Source: Desulfovibrio sp. 86 (GTDB taxonomy: Bacteria; Desulfobacterota; Desulfovibrionia; Desulfovibrionales; Desulfovibrionaceae). Taken from it: DNA of 64,000 bases. The notes beneath the pieces are model-generated. The model made no database searches and was not told where the DNA came from. It worked only from the letters and a program-made list of their open reading frames with translations. Positions within the stretch are counted from its first letter, which is position 1; each line of letters starts with the position of its first letter. Shown in pieces: positions 23,942 to 32,980 of the stretch. Position numbers and translations under genes: made by a program. The DNA lies in the NCBI RefSeq assembly GCF_902702915.1, contig NZ_LR738849.1, positions 558,001 to 622,000 on the forward strand, given 5' to 3'.

Positions 23942-25345
23942 GTGCTGCCCATGAGACAGCACTTCAGTGATTTCACCCATATTGAACAGCATCTGGACAG
24001 TCTGGGACTTTTTCACATGGACATGGGCCTGGACCGCATGCGGCGCGCCCTGTCGGCCCTGGGCCTTGCCCGGCCCTCCTTTGTGACTGTGCAGGTGCTC
24101 GGCACCAATGGCAAAGGGTCCACCGCCTCCTTTCTTTCATCCCTGTGCGCTGCCCACGGCCTGCGCACGGGCCTGTATACCTCCCCACACTTTGTCAGCC
24201 CAACGGAGCGCATCCGCATTGACGGCAGGCCCTGGCCGCAGGAATTATGGACCAGCCAGGCCAACAAGGTCATGGATGCCGCCCCGGAGCTGACGTATTT
24301 TGAATTCCTTACCGTGCTCGCCTTGCTGGCCTTTGCCGAAGAGCGGGTAGATGTGGCCATTCTTGAGGCTGGGCTTGGCGGCAGCCACGACGCCACCACC
24401 GCCGTCAGCGCCGACGTGCTCTGCTTTGCCCCCATAGCGATGGATCACAAGGACGTGCTCGGCGACAGTCTTGCGGCCATCGCCACGGACAAGGCCGGGG
24501 CCATCCGTTCGGCGGCTCCCGTGTGCTCAACCTCTCAGTTCCCGCAAGCCGCGCGGGTCATTGAAGCCGCCGCGCGCAAGCACAAGGCTCCGCTGATCTG
24601 GGCTGACGCGGCCGACGCATCCCTGGAATTGGGACTCCCCGGGCCGCATCAGAAAAGCAACGCTGGCCTCGCGCTGGCCGCGTGGCATATCCTGGCCCCC
24701 ATGCTCGGCAAAGACCCGCAGGACGCGCAGGCGCAAAAGCGCGGCCTTGCCCTGGCATTTATTCCCGGCCGCCTGCAGTACGTGCCCGCCACGAGCGCCA
24801 TGCCGCCCTTTCTGCTGGACGGTGCGCATAACCCCCACGGCATGACCGCACTCATGGCGGCCATGCGGCAGGCAAACATACAGCCCGCCGCCATTGTGTT
24901 TTCCTGCCTGGGCGACAAGGACTGGCAGACAGCGGCCGCCATGCTGAAAAAGCAGGCTGGCGACGCCCCCATCTTCGTGCCCCCGCTGGACAACCCCAGA
25001 GCGGCCAACGCGCAAGACGTGGCACGCTTTTTCAACGCCACGCCTCCGGCAACCGCTCAGGCCATTCCTGACGCGCAGGGCGGCCCGACCAGCACGTCTC
25101 CCGGCGCTTCACCGCTGGCGCAGGCCCTGGCCCATGCCGCGGCAGTGGCGCGAGCCTGCCCGGGCTGCTCTGGCCGCCCGGTGCTGGTCACGGGTTCGCT
25201 CTATCTGCTGGCAGAATTTTTCAGCCTCTACCCCGCATACCTTTCGTCCCAGAACGCGATTCACCCGGACGTAATCCGCCAGGATGCAACTCATCAGGAC
25301 GCAAATCATCAGGACGCAACTCAAGGGAGAACAGCCCATGAATAA
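23942..25345 (+). CDS. folC: Folylpolyglutamate synthase / dihydrofolate synthase
   Basis: A Mur-ligase-family enzyme that adds glutamate to folates. The P-loop is VLGTNGKGSTASF, followed by YTSPHFVSPTERIRIDG, EAGLGGSHDATT and DGAHNPHGM, all typical of FolC. The start may be the GTG at 23942 (467 residues) or the ATG at 23951; AAGGT lies before both. The last 20 residues are an expanded repeat (QDATH/QDANH units, 15 bases each), unlike the family. The 3' end overlaps selA by 8 bases. Confidence 0.92.
   Translation: MLPMRQHFSDFTHIEQHLDSLGLFHMDMGLDRMRRALSALGLARPSFVTVQVLGTNGKGSTASFLSSLCAAHGLRTGLYTSPHFVSPTERIRIDGRPWPQELWTSQANKVMDAAPELTYFEFLTVLALLAFAEERVDVAILEAGLGGSHDATTAVSADVLCFAPIAMDHKDVLGDSLAAIATDKAGAIRSAAPVCSTSQFPQAARVIEAAARKHKAPLIWADAADASLELGLPGPHQKSNAGLALAAWHILAPMLGKDPQDAQAQKRGLALAFIPGRLQYVPATSAMPPFLLDGAHNPHGMTALMAAMRQANIQPAAIVFSCLGDKDWQTAAAMLKKQAGDAPIFVPPLDNPRAANAQDVARFFNATPPATAQAIPDAQGGPTSTSPGASPLAQALAHAAAVARACPGCSGRPVLVTGSLYLLAEFFSLYPAYLSSQNAIHPDVIRQDATHQDANHQDATQGRTAHE
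25280..25323. repeat. 15-bp x3 in-frame tandem repeat at the folC 3' end
   Basis: Three units resembling CAGGACGCAAATCAT encode a Gln-Asp-Ala-Asn/Thr-His repeat that forms the C-terminus of FolC. It ends 14 bases before the selA start, so copy number could also alter the distance to selA's ribosome site. Confidence 0.85.
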
Positions 25346-26768
25346 ACTCTTTCGCGCCATCCCTGCCGTGGACCTTTGCCTTGCGGCCCTTCACGAGGCC
25401 GACCCTCATCTGGCCGACGCCCCGCGCACCTTTGTGCGGGATCTTGTGACCGCATTCTGGGATCAGCAACGGCAGGCCATCCGGGAAGGCCAGTACGGCT
25501 CCGCCCATGAACTGGGGCTTGAAGCCCGCCTGCAAGACCTTGCGGCCTATGTGCGGGCGGGCCTGCGAAGCCGCTTCAGCGCGGCGCTCAACGCCACCGG
25601 GGTGGTGGTGCATACCAATATGGGCCGCTCGGTGCTGGCAAAAGAAGCGCGTGAGGCGGTCATCACCGCCGCCACAGGCTACTGCAACCTTGAACTGAAC
25701 ATGGCCACCGGCGGTCGCGGCAGCCGTCACGCCCTGGTGGAAGACCTGCTCTGCCGTCTCACAGGGGCCGAAGCGGCTCTTGTGGTCAACAACAATGCCG
25801 CCGCCGTGCTGCTTGTGCTGGACACCTTTTGCAAGGGCGGCGAAGTGGTGGTCTCGCGTGGCGAACTGGTGGAAATCGGCGGCAGCTTCCGCATCCCTGA
25901 AGTTATGGAAAAAAGCGGCGCAACCCTGCGCGAAGTGGGAGCCACCAACCGTACCCATCTGCGCGACTACAGGGCGGCCATCAATGAAAACACCCGCGCT
26001 CTCATGCGCGTGCACACGTCAAACTACCGCATTGTGGGCTTCCACTCCGCCGTGTCCCTGCCAGAGCTGGCAGACCTGGCAAAAGAGCATGGCCTGCCGC
26101 TTATTGAGGATCTGGGCAGCGGCAGCCTGACGGACTTTTCTACCGTTGGTCTGCCCAACGAACCCACGGTTCCTTCAGTGCTGGCCCAGGGCGCTGATAT
26201 TGCCACATTTTCCGGCGACAAGGTGCTGGGCGGCCCGCAGGCCGGCATCATTACGGGCCGCAAAAGCATGGTGGACAAGCTCAAGAGCAATCCGCTCACC
26301 CGCGCCCTGCGCTGCGACAAGCTCTGCCTTGCCGCCCTTGAAGCCACCCTGCGCCTCTATCTTGACCCGGACAAGGCCCGGCAAAGCGTGCCCACCCTGC
26401 GCATGATCTGCCGCACCGCCGACGAACTCCACAAGGACGCCCGCTCCCTGGCAACCGCCTTGCGCAGGGGCCTCAATGCCAGCCCGCAAACGTCCTGCCA
26501 CATAAGTCTGCAGGCCGATGTTTCCCGCGTGGGCGGCGGGGCCTTCCCCCAGTATGATTTGCCCACCACCCTGGTGTGCCTCAAGCCCGCCGCATGCAGT
26601 CCCACGGCGCTCAAGGCCGCCCTGCTGCGCACTGAACCGCCCCTCATAGGACGGCTGGAAGACGACAGCTTCTGCCTTGACCCCCGTACCCTGGATACTG
26701 CGGACAGGCCCGTGCTGCTGCGGGTATTGCGCGAGGCACTGGCCCTTGCCGCCACAGGTCTTATATAG
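25338..26768 (+). CDS. selA: L-seryl-tRNA(Sec) selenium transferase
   Basis: A 476-residue PLP enzyme that converts Ser-tRNA(Sec) to Sec-tRNA(Sec). Seen: NATGVVVHTNMGRSVL, the MATGGRGSRH segment, SNYRIVGFHSAVSLPEL, EDLGSGSL and the PLP lysine in FSGDKVLGGPQAG. The ATG at 25338 follows GGGAGA. Its presence means the organism decodes UGA as selenocysteine; selB and tRNA-Sec are not in the window. It overlaps folC, so the genes share a transcript. Confidence 0.95.
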   Translation: MNKLFRAIPAVDLCLAALHEADPHLADAPRTFVRDLVTAFWDQQRQAIREGQYGSAHELGLEARLQDLAAYVRAGLRSRFSAALNATGVVVHTNMGRSVLAKEAREAVITAATGYCNLELNMATGGRGSRHALVEDLLCRLTGAEAALVVNNNAAAVLLVLDTFCKGGEVVVSRGELVEIGGSFRIPEVMEKSGATLREVGATNRTHLRDYRAAINENTRALMRVHTSNYRIVGFHSAVSLPELADLAKEHGLPLIEDLGSGSLTDFSTVGLPNEPTVPSVLAQGADIATFSGDKVLGGPQAGIITGRKSMVDKLKSNPLTRALRCDKLCLAALEATLRLYLDPDKARQSVPTLRMICRTADELHKDARSLATALRRGLNASPQTSCHISLQADVSRVGGGAFPQYDLPTTLVCLKPAACSPTALKAALLRTEPPLIGRLEDDSFCLDPRTLDTADRPVLLRVLREALALAATGLI

Positions 26769-26814
26769 GTATCAAGATTGATTGCCGCTTAGCGCGGCCA
26801 TAAAGGAACACATC

Positions 26815-28197
26815 ATGGAAAAAACGCTGACCTACAAGCCCAGAAACGCCTGGGAGGATGCGGACGCCAAAACCCGCAAGCAGATGGAATCTCTGGCTCT
26901 TCGCTATATGGACTTTATCACGCGCTGCAAAACCGAGCGTGAAACCGTGGAATACGTGCGCGAGCGCCTGGCCGCCCAGGGCTATGGCGAAGATTTCGGC
27001 GGCGACCGCGTCATGCGCCCCATGCGCGGCAAAGCCATTTTTGCCGCCCGTCGCGGCACGCTGCCTCTGGATCAGGGGCTTGCCCTTGTGGCTGCCCACG
27101 CCGACACGCCGCGCCTTGACTTCAAGCAGCGCCCCCTTATCGAGCAGCCCGGCGTGGCGCAGGCCAAAACCCACTATTACGGCGGCATACGCAAATACCA
27201 GTGGCTGGCGCGCCCCCTGGCGCTGCACGGCGTGATCATACGTGCCGATGGTTCACCGCTTGAGGTCACCATTGGCGAAAAGCCCGGCGAGCCTGTTTTC
27301 TGCATTGCGGACCTTTTGCCCCATCTGGCGCAAAAACAGGTGACGCAGACCGTCAGCGACGCCTTTGAGGGCGAAAAACTCAATATCATTCTGGGGCACA
27401 GCCCCAAGGCCGCCAAGGGCAAAAAAGACGAAGCGCCCAAGGAGCCCATCAAGGCCCAGCTGCTTGAAATCCTCAATAAAAAATACGGCATCACCGAAGA
27501 AGACCTTATCACTGCCGAGCTTCAGGCCGTGCCCGCCGGACCAGCGCGCTTTGTGGGTTTTGACAAGGCCCTGGTGGGCGGCTACGGGCAGGACGACCGC
27601 ATCTGCGTGTTCGCAGCTCTTGAGGCCCTGCTGGAAGCCGAGGCCACCGGGCGCAGCATGGCGGTGATGTTCTGGGACAAGGAAGAAATCGGTTCGGACG
27701 GCGCAACCGGCGCGGCGTCGCGCTTTCTGCAGTACTGCATTGAAGACCTGACCCAGGCGTGGGCTCCGGGCCTGTCCGCGTCGCGCGTCTTTATGGAAAC
27801 CCGTGCCCTTTCCGCCGACGTTCAGGCCGCTCTGGACCCGGATTTTCAGGAAGTGCACGAAAAGCAGAACGCCGCCCAGATGGGCTACGGGCCCTGCTTC
27901 TCCAAGTTCACGGGTTCGCGCGGCAAATACGGCGCCAGTGAAGCCGATGCCGAATTTTTCGGCGCGCTGCGCAACCTGTTCAACAGCAAGAACATCCCCT
28001 GGCAGGCGGCGGAACTGGGCCGCGTGGACCACGGCGGCGGCGGCACGGTGGCGCTCTTTCTGGCGGCCTACGGCATGCACGTCATTGACCTTGGCCCGGC
28101 CGTGCTTTCCATGCACAGCCCCTTTGAACTGGCAAGCTGCGCGGACCTGCACACCACGGTTCAGGCGTACCGGGCTTTTCTTGAGTCAAGCATCTAA
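26815..28197 (+). CDS. M18-family aminopeptidase
   Basis: A 460-residue zinc peptidase of the M18 (aspartyl aminopeptidase) family. Metal and catalytic motifs: AAHADTPRLDFK, FWDKEEIGSDGATGA, DHGGGGTVALFLA and the closing VLSMHSPFELAS. AAGGAAC precedes the ATG. It lies 46 bases after selA on the same strand but has its own ribosome site and no clear link to selenium. Confidence 0.92.
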   Translation: MEKTLTYKPRNAWEDADAKTRKQMESLALRYMDFITRCKTERETVEYVRERLAAQGYGEDFGGDRVMRPMRGKAIFAARRGTLPLDQGLALVAAHADTPRLDFKQRPLIEQPGVAQAKTHYYGGIRKYQWLARPLALHGVIIRADGSPLEVTIGEKPGEPVFCIADLLPHLAQKQVTQTVSDAFEGEKLNIILGHSPKAAKGKKDEAPKEPIKAQLLEILNKKYGITEEDLITAELQAVPAGPARFVGFDKALVGGYGQDDRICVFAALEALLEAEATGRSMAVMFWDKEEIGSDGATGAASRFLQYCIEDLTQAWAPGLSASRVFMETRALSADVQAALDPDFQEVHEKQNAAQMGYGPCFSKFTGSRGKYGASEADAEFFGALRNLFNSKNIPWQAAELGRVDHGGGGTVALFLAAYGMHVIDLGPAVLSMHSPFELASCADLHTTVQAYRAFLESSI

Positions 28198-28260
28198 CTG
28201 ACCAGGGCGGTTTTGTCGGGGCAGACAGACCTTGTGATACGGTGATGCCTGCTCCAGCTC

Positions 28261-28410
28261 TAGAGCATTTTCGCATTGTAAATATCTGTCCTCAATGCTT
28301 CCAAGCCGCCCGCGTCGGCGCGTAACAGCGCAAATAAATAGCGCATACGCCTCTGCGGCGGGCGTCTGCTTCCACATCCGCCAGAGCATTAGCAAAGTGA
28401 AATTGCTTTA
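28261..28410. repeat. Interspersed element, family III (copy 2, inverted)
   Basis: The reverse complement resembles 10401-10551: it starts TAGAGCATTTTCGCATTG, has a CTCAATGCTTCCAAG arm, GGCGCGTAACAGCGC and ends near AAATTGCTTTAA. It is more divergent than the other copies. Confidence 0.75.
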
Positions 28411-28414
28411 AATG

Positions 28415-28445
28415 CAAAGAGGCGCGCCAATGGCGCGCCTCTTTG
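28415..28445. terminator. Bidirectional hairpin terminator
   Basis: A near-perfect palindrome CAAAGAGGCGCGCCA/TGGCGCGCCTCTTTG centred at 28430, between the convergent aminopeptidase and acetyltransferase genes. Confidence 0.8.
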
Positions 28446-28448
28446 GCA

Positions 28449-29705
28449 TCAAAAATAGTCTGAAAAATAGGGCCTGTCAGGGGGAATCAGCGCTTCCAGC
28501 GTTTTGAGCAGATGGTAGTCCATATCAATGCGGTCATTGTTATAGAGATAGGTTGGCCGCTTGTAGCCCATAAGCATGGTGGTCAGCGTCTGTATGTCCA
28601 GCGCTATGCGGTGGCCCGAATGGCATGTGGTCACCTGCTCGCAGACAGCCTCATCGTCCTCCCACCGCACGTGGAATATGCCGTTGTTCCACGGCGCAAT
28701 GGGGTCTTTTACCTCAAAATCCAGCGTGAGTCTGGGGTCGCTGAACTGGAAGGGATAAAACTCCATAAAACGCTGCACATCCACAATGCGGGCCATGCCG
28801 TAAGGCTGTATGGTCTCGTCGATCTCGCTGTCCTCAAGCTGAAAAGCCATGGCCTCGCCCGTGTAGTTGGCTCCTTCCACCTTGGTGATCATCGAAAAAT
28901 GCGCGGTGATGTAATTCCAGATGCCGTACTTGGCCTCCTGGTTCAGGTAGACCATCTCCTTGATGCTGAAAACTTCATTCTCAATGTAGTAGATCACATA
29001 ACCCAAGGGCTTGCGGTCAGCGCTGTAGTACACCGCCGCCATGACGTCATCCGAATCCCAGCGCCAGTACTCCTCCCACTCCAGCGCGCCGCGTATGAGC
29101 GCGCCGTGTTCCTGCAGCGCAAAATATTTGTAAACCTTGTGCAGATCCTCATTTTCAATGTCCACACGCTCTATCTGCCCCTCCACCGGGTGCCGCGCCG
29201 GAAGCTGCGTATCCTTGATGGCGAAGGTCATCTTGTCCGACATGATTTCCCAGCCGTGCTTGCGGTAAAGCGGTATGGAATAGGGGCACAGGTAGGAGAT
29301 GATCTGCTGCTGGCTGCGCATGTACTCAAGGCTTTTTGCCAGCAGTGAATGGATAAGCCCCCGGCCGGTATATTCCGGATAGGTCGCCACTCCGGTAATG
29401 CCGCCCATTTTGCAAATTTCGCCCTGGATGTTCACTTCCATAGGGTAGATGACCACTTGCGAAGCCAGCCTGCCCTTGTAAAACCAGCCCATGACGTGCG
29501 ATGCCTCGAAAATGGGCTTCTTGGACTGCTTCATCTCCTTGTCGGACCAGCCGATGCGGGCCATTTCAGACGAGCTTACCTGAAAGGCATACCGCAGCAG
29601 GGCTTCAAACTGCTCAAAATCGTCCTTGCCAAGCTGGCGGAATTCAAAGGCGTCGTGAACGCCGTTGGACGGTTGTCGGTCCTCGTCCTTGTGCTCGCTG
29701 TTCAC
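28449..29705 (-). CDS. Eis-like GNAT acetyltransferase
   Basis: A 418-residue protein of the Eis family: a GNAT domain with the acetyl-CoA loop VATYPEYTGRGLIHSLL, a second degenerate GNAT half, and a C-terminal sterol-carrier-like domain (about 300-400). The C-terminus ends in an aromatic carboxylate region, SDYF, as is usual for Eis, where the terminal carboxylate helps catalysis. I chose the GTG at 29705 because GAAGGAGAAGCC precedes it perfectly; longer starts lack a ribosome site. Known relatives acetylate aminoglycosides or proteins, but the substrate here is unknown. Confidence 0.85.
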   Translation of the reverse strand: MNSEHKDEDRQPSNGVHDAFEFRQLGKDDFEQFEALLRYAFQVSSSEMARIGWSDKEMKQSKKPIFEASHVMGWFYKGRLASQVVIYPMEVNIQGEICKMGGITGVATYPEYTGRGLIHSLLAKSLEYMRSQQQIISYLCPYSIPLYRKHGWEIMSDKMTFAIKDTQLPARHPVEGQIERVDIENEDLHKVYKYFALQEHGALIRGALEWEEYWRWDSDDVMAAVYYSADRKPLGYVIYYIENEVFSIKEMVYLNQEAKYGIWNYITAHFSMITKVEGANYTGEAMAFQLEDSEIDETIQPYGMARIVDVQRFMEFYPFQFSDPRLTLDFEVKDPIAPWNNGIFHVRWEDDEAVCEQVTTCHSGHRIALDIQTLTTMLMGYKRPTYLYNNDRIDMDYHLLKTLEALIPPDRPYFSDYF

Positions 29706-30258
29706 GGCTTCTCCTTCACCGCGTTCCTCTGCGGCCATGGCCGTCCGGCGGGCCTCAAGGCCACGTTCCCGGCGGTTCACGGGCACAAGCGGCGCGCCGT
29801 TGCATTTGTCTGGCGGCGTGCCTGCGGCGCGAAATGGGTGGGGTTCCAGTCGTGGACCATCAAGAGGCGGCAAATGCTGTTGCTTATGTAGAATGCGCAT
29901 GCCTGTTTATTCCGGTAGCTGCTCGTAAAAGAAAAATGCCTGATTATGACCAGTACGCCCGGCGCGGATCGCGTGTCTGCGCCCTGGCGGCCCGCAGTGC
30001 GGGGCAGGGAGTAAAAGTACCCCCCACAAGGCCGCTGTACCGCGCTGGGCCGTTTTACGCAAGGCATGAAGCCGTGGTAAAATGAAGAAAAAATAGATAA
30101 CGATACTGCATGGTTGAAAAATAGCCTTGTAGCGCGACACCATGAGGGAGCTTTTGCCGGCGCTTTGTCGGATGGCAAACTATGGGTAAAAATTGAAGAA
30201 AAGGCCAGGCAGTCACAAGAGGAAATAAAAAAATGGCACAGCTGCGCCGCAACCCCTA
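29706..30258. other. 553-bp region with no gene recognised
   Basis: It lies between two minus-strand genes and should hold the promoter of the Eis-like gene. It is AT-rich from about 30060 to 30240. Open frames on both strands lack ribosome sites and family resemblance. I see no repeat element here. Confidence 0.4.
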
Positions 30259-31119
30259 TCAGACAGGCAGGCCCGCTGCCATTCGCCTTTGGCGCAGACT
30301 TTCCAGCACGTCCACGCCGACGCGAAGTTTGCCGTAACCCGTGCCAAGGCAAATGGACGGCTTGTTGTCGCCATGATAATCCGAACCGCCGCTGATGCCC
30401 AGGTCAAACCGTTTGGCCAGGGAGAGGCAGGCGCGAACGTCCGCTTCGGAATGCTCACTGTGCCACGCTTCAATGGCATTGAGTCCGCAGTCTTTCAGGC
30501 GCGCCACCTGCGTGTCCAGCCAGCCCGACGGGCCCTTCCACAGCATGGGGTGGGCCAGGCTGACAGTCGCGCCAAGATCGGCCAGAAGGCGCACGCTTTC
30601 TTCCGGTTCCAGCACTTCCTTGGGCAAATAGGCCTTGCCGTGGCAACCGAGATACTCCTTGAAAACTTCACGGGAGTTTTTGGCATATCCCTTACGCAAC
30701 AGCACTTCGGCGATGTGGGGTCTGCCCACGCTTTCGCCCGTGGCCGTGGCAAGCACCTCTTCCATGGTGATGTCCAGCCCAAGCTCCTGAAGCTTGCGCA
30801 CGATGCCCTCGTTGCGCTCCGCGCGTTTGCGACGCAGAAAAGCCAGTTTTTCCTGCAACTGTACGGGATTATCCGGGAGCCACAGCCCCAGGATGTGCAA
30901 TTCTCCCAGTTCCGTAGCCGTGGATATTTCGCACCCGCGTATGAGTTCGACACCGTATTTGCGCCCGGCGTCAGCGGCTTCATCCAGACCAGAAAGCGTA
31001 TCATGGTCAGTCACGGCCACGGCCTCAAGCCCCGCCTCGGCGGCCTTGGCCATGAGAAGCGCCGGAGAATCCGTGCCATCGGAAGCAGTAGTGTGCGTAT
31101 GCAGATCAACCAGTTTCAT
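30259..31119 (-). CDS. PHP-domain phosphoesterase
   Basis: A 286-residue metal-dependent phosphoesterase of the PHP family (RNase AM/YciV group), which hydrolyses 3',5'-nucleoside bisphosphates or trims 5' ends of RNA. Metal ligands are visible in VDLHTHTTASDGTD, AVTDHDT, GCEIST, VSLAHP, EAWHSEHSE and GGSDYHGDNK. The length is normal for the family. It is divergent from the UPF0434 gene, with a 126-base gap. Confidence 0.9.
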   Translation of the reverse strand: MKLVDLHTHTTASDGTDSPALLMAKAAEAGLEAVAVTDHDTLSGLDEAADAGRKYGVELIRGCEISTATELGELHILGLWLPDNPVQLQEKLAFLRRKRAERNEGIVRKLQELGLDITMEEVLATATGESVGRPHIAEVLLRKGYAKNSREVFKEYLGCHGKAYLPKEVLEPEESVRLLADLGATVSLAHPMLWKGPSGWLDTQVARLKDCGLNAIEAWHSEHSEADVRACLSLAKRFDLGISGGSDYHGDNKPSICLGTGYGKLRVGVDVLESLRQRRMAAGLPV

Positions 31120-31245
31120 GCGGTGTAAGCCTTACTAAAAATGAGTTTTTATTAGTAGCGCAAAATATCAATAGGGTGCAAGCCTTGAACTGCCCCCTGC
31201 ATCTCTGTATACTCGTTGCCCATGACGATATAAGAGGAAGGATAT

Positions 31246-31467
31246 ATGCCCATCAACACTGACGAACTTTTGCGGATACTGGCCTGCCCCAAATGCCTGG
31301 GCAGCCTTGCCGCCATGGTAGAAAATAATACTGCGGCAGGTTTTGCCTGCGCGGCCTGTCAGGTTATCTACCCCATTCGGGAAGATATACCTGTCATGCT
31401 GGTGGAAGAAGCTGTGGATATGCCCACCTGGAACGCCCAGCATCCTCAGGCAAAGGAACGCGCCTGA
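31246..31467 (+). CDS. Trm112/UPF0434-family small zinc protein
   Basis: A 73-residue protein of the YcaR type: ILACPKCLGSL, then CAACQVIYPIREDIPVML, giving two CxxC pairs for zinc. Relatives of Trm112 act as partners of methyltransferases, but the bacterial short forms are poorly understood. GAGGAAGGA precedes the ATG. Its TGA overlaps the next ATG by one base (TGATG). Confidence 0.9.
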   Translation: MPINTDELLRILACPKCLGSLAAMVENNTAAGFACAACQVIYPIREDIPVMLVEEAVDMPTWNAQHPQAKERA

Positions 31468-32021
31468 TGCGCATGCTTATTGCCTCCGATCTGCACGGTT
31501 CCATTGAAAGCCTGCGCTTTCTGGTGGAAAAGGCGCGGCAGATGGAACCCGATATGCTGGTGCTGCTGGGCGACCTTGTCTATCACGGCCCCCGCAATCC
31601 CCTGCCTCAAGGCTATGACACGAGGCTGGTGATGCGTGAAATGCCCGACCTCACCGTCCTGCCCTGCCCGGTTGCCGCCGTGCGCGGCAACTGCGACGCC
31701 GAGGTGGATCTGGGATTGCTGCCCTTTCCTGTGGTTAATACCACATGGCTTGAGGCCGATGGACTGCGCATCTTCGTAAGCCACGGCCACCACCTGCCCG
31801 AAAATCCGCCATGCCCCGGCTTCAAGCCTGGCACTGTCTTTCTGCGCGGGCATACCCATATTCCGCGCGGCGAAACTCTTGATGGCCTGCACTTCTGGAA
31901 TCCCGGTTCCCTTTCGCTGCCCAAGAGCGGCTTTCCCCGCAGCTACGGGCTGTATGAAAACGGCCTCTTCCGCGTGCTGGACATGCAGGACAAAGAAGTT
32001 CTGCGCCACACCCCGGCCTGA
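31467..32021 (+). CDS. yfcE: YfcE-type phosphodiesterase
   Basis: A 184-residue calcineurin-like metallophosphoesterase. Metal ligands appear in IASDLHGS, LLGDLVYHGPRN, VRGNCDAE, VSHGHH and RGHTHIPRG, and the closing NPGSLSLPKSGFPRSYGLYE matches YfcE well. It starts inside the stop of the UPF0434 gene and lies just upstream of maf. Confidence 0.93.
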   Translation: MRMLIASDLHGSIESLRFLVEKARQMEPDMLVLLGDLVYHGPRNPLPQGYDTRLVMREMPDLTVLPCPVAAVRGNCDAEVDLGLLPFPVVNTTWLEADGLRIFVSHGHHLPENPPCPGFKPGTVFLRGHTHIPRGETLDGLHFWNPGSLSLPKSGFPRSYGLYENGLFRVLDMQDKEVLRHTPA

Positions 32022-32054
32022 TCGCCCCGTGCCCGTGCCTGGCAGTACTCTCCT

Positions 32055-32894
32055 ATGACCGCTCAACCCACATCACGGCAGCCGCTGTTCTCCCTGACTG
32101 ACGGATTCAGACTGGTGCTGGCCTCCGGCTCCCCGCGCCGTCGCCTGTTCCTGTCCGAATGGGGCCTGCCCTTTGAACTGGCCCGCCCGGACGGGGCAGA
32201 GCCTTTGCCCCTGCCCGGCGAGCAACCCGACGCCTACACCCGCCGGGCGGCGGCGGCCAAGGCATACGCCGTTGCCGCCAGTCTGGACAGAACAGGCGCG
32301 CAAACTTCCGTATCCACGCAGGACAAGGCCATCATCCTTTCCGCCGACACGGTGGTGGCCGTGGATGGCGACATTCTGGGCAAGCCGCAGGACGCCGCCC
32401 ACGCCCTCGCCATGCTGCAACGCCTCACAGGACGCGGCCATGAGGTCATCAGCGCCGTGTGCCTGCTCTTGCCCCCTCCGGCTGGCGCGGCTGAGAAAAC
32501 ATCCGGCAACGCATCGGGTAACGCATCCGGCAACATCCTTGGCAACATACTTGGCAACACATCTGGCGCCACACCAGGCAGTGTACCAGATACGGCGCAC
32601 GGCACTGACAAAAATACCGCATGCCAGGGCTGTGGCGCAGAAGAACTGATTTTCAGCGACGTAAGCCGTGTGTACTTTCATCCCTGGCCGGAAAGCGTTT
32701 TGCGGGCCTACGTGGATACGGGCGAACCCCACGACAAGGCCGGAGCCTACGCCATTCAGGGGCAGGGGGCTTTTCTGGTGGACAGGATAGAAGGGTCGTG
32801 GAGCACCGTGGTGGGGCTGCCCGTCACGCAACTGGCCCACCTGCTGCTGAACCGGGGCTTCATGAGGCCCTGCGCCTCCTCCCGTTTGCCCTAG
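32055..32894 (+). CDS. maf: Maf-type nucleotide pyrophosphatase with a repeat insertion
   Basis: A Maf/Ham1-fold enzyme that hydrolyses non-canonical or canonical nucleoside triphosphates. Seen: LVLASGSPRRRLFLSEWG, ILSADTVVAVDG, GKPQDAAHALAMLQRLTGRGHEV and the closing EPHDKAGAYAIQGQGAFLV. At 279 residues it is about 80 longer than usual; most of the excess is a low-complexity insert (about residues 140-195) with Gly-Asn repeats, placed on a surface loop. The TAG stop is also the start of an element-like repeat. Confidence 0.9.
   Translation: MTAQPTSRQPLFSLTDGFRLVLASGSPRRRLFLSEWGLPFELARPDGAEPLPLPGEQPDAYTRRAAAAKAYAVAASLDRTGAQTSVSTQDKAIILSADTVVAVDGDILGKPQDAAHALAMLQRLTGRGHEVISAVCLLLPPPAGAAEKTSGNASGNASGNILGNILGNTSGATPGSVPDTAHGTDKNTACQGCGAEELIFSDVSRVYFHPWPESVLRAYVDTGEPHDKAGAYAIQGQGAFLVDRIEGSWSTVVGLPVTQLAHLLLNRGFMRPCASSRLP
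32506..32577. repeat. 12-bp x6 in-frame tandem repeat inside maf
   Basis: Six units related to GGCAACGCATCC encode repeated Gly-Asn-x-x tetrapeptides. Units have diverged in pairs (the first three, then GGCAACATCCTT and GGCAACATACTT), which suggests duplication of blocks. Confidence 0.88.
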
Positions 32895-32980
32895 AGCAGA
32901 TTTGCTTTGAGAATGTGCATTCTCAAAGTTTAAGGCACGCTCACTACGGCGTTTAACCGCGCAGATAAACTGCGCGTTCC
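32892..32980. repeat. Divergent interspersed element related to families I-III
   Basis: It starts TAGAGCAGATTTGCTTTG at the maf stop codon, then has a GAGAATGTGCATTCTC palindrome and a CGCGCAG/CTGCGCG pair. It is shorter than the other copies and has no clear right end. Confidence 0.6.
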
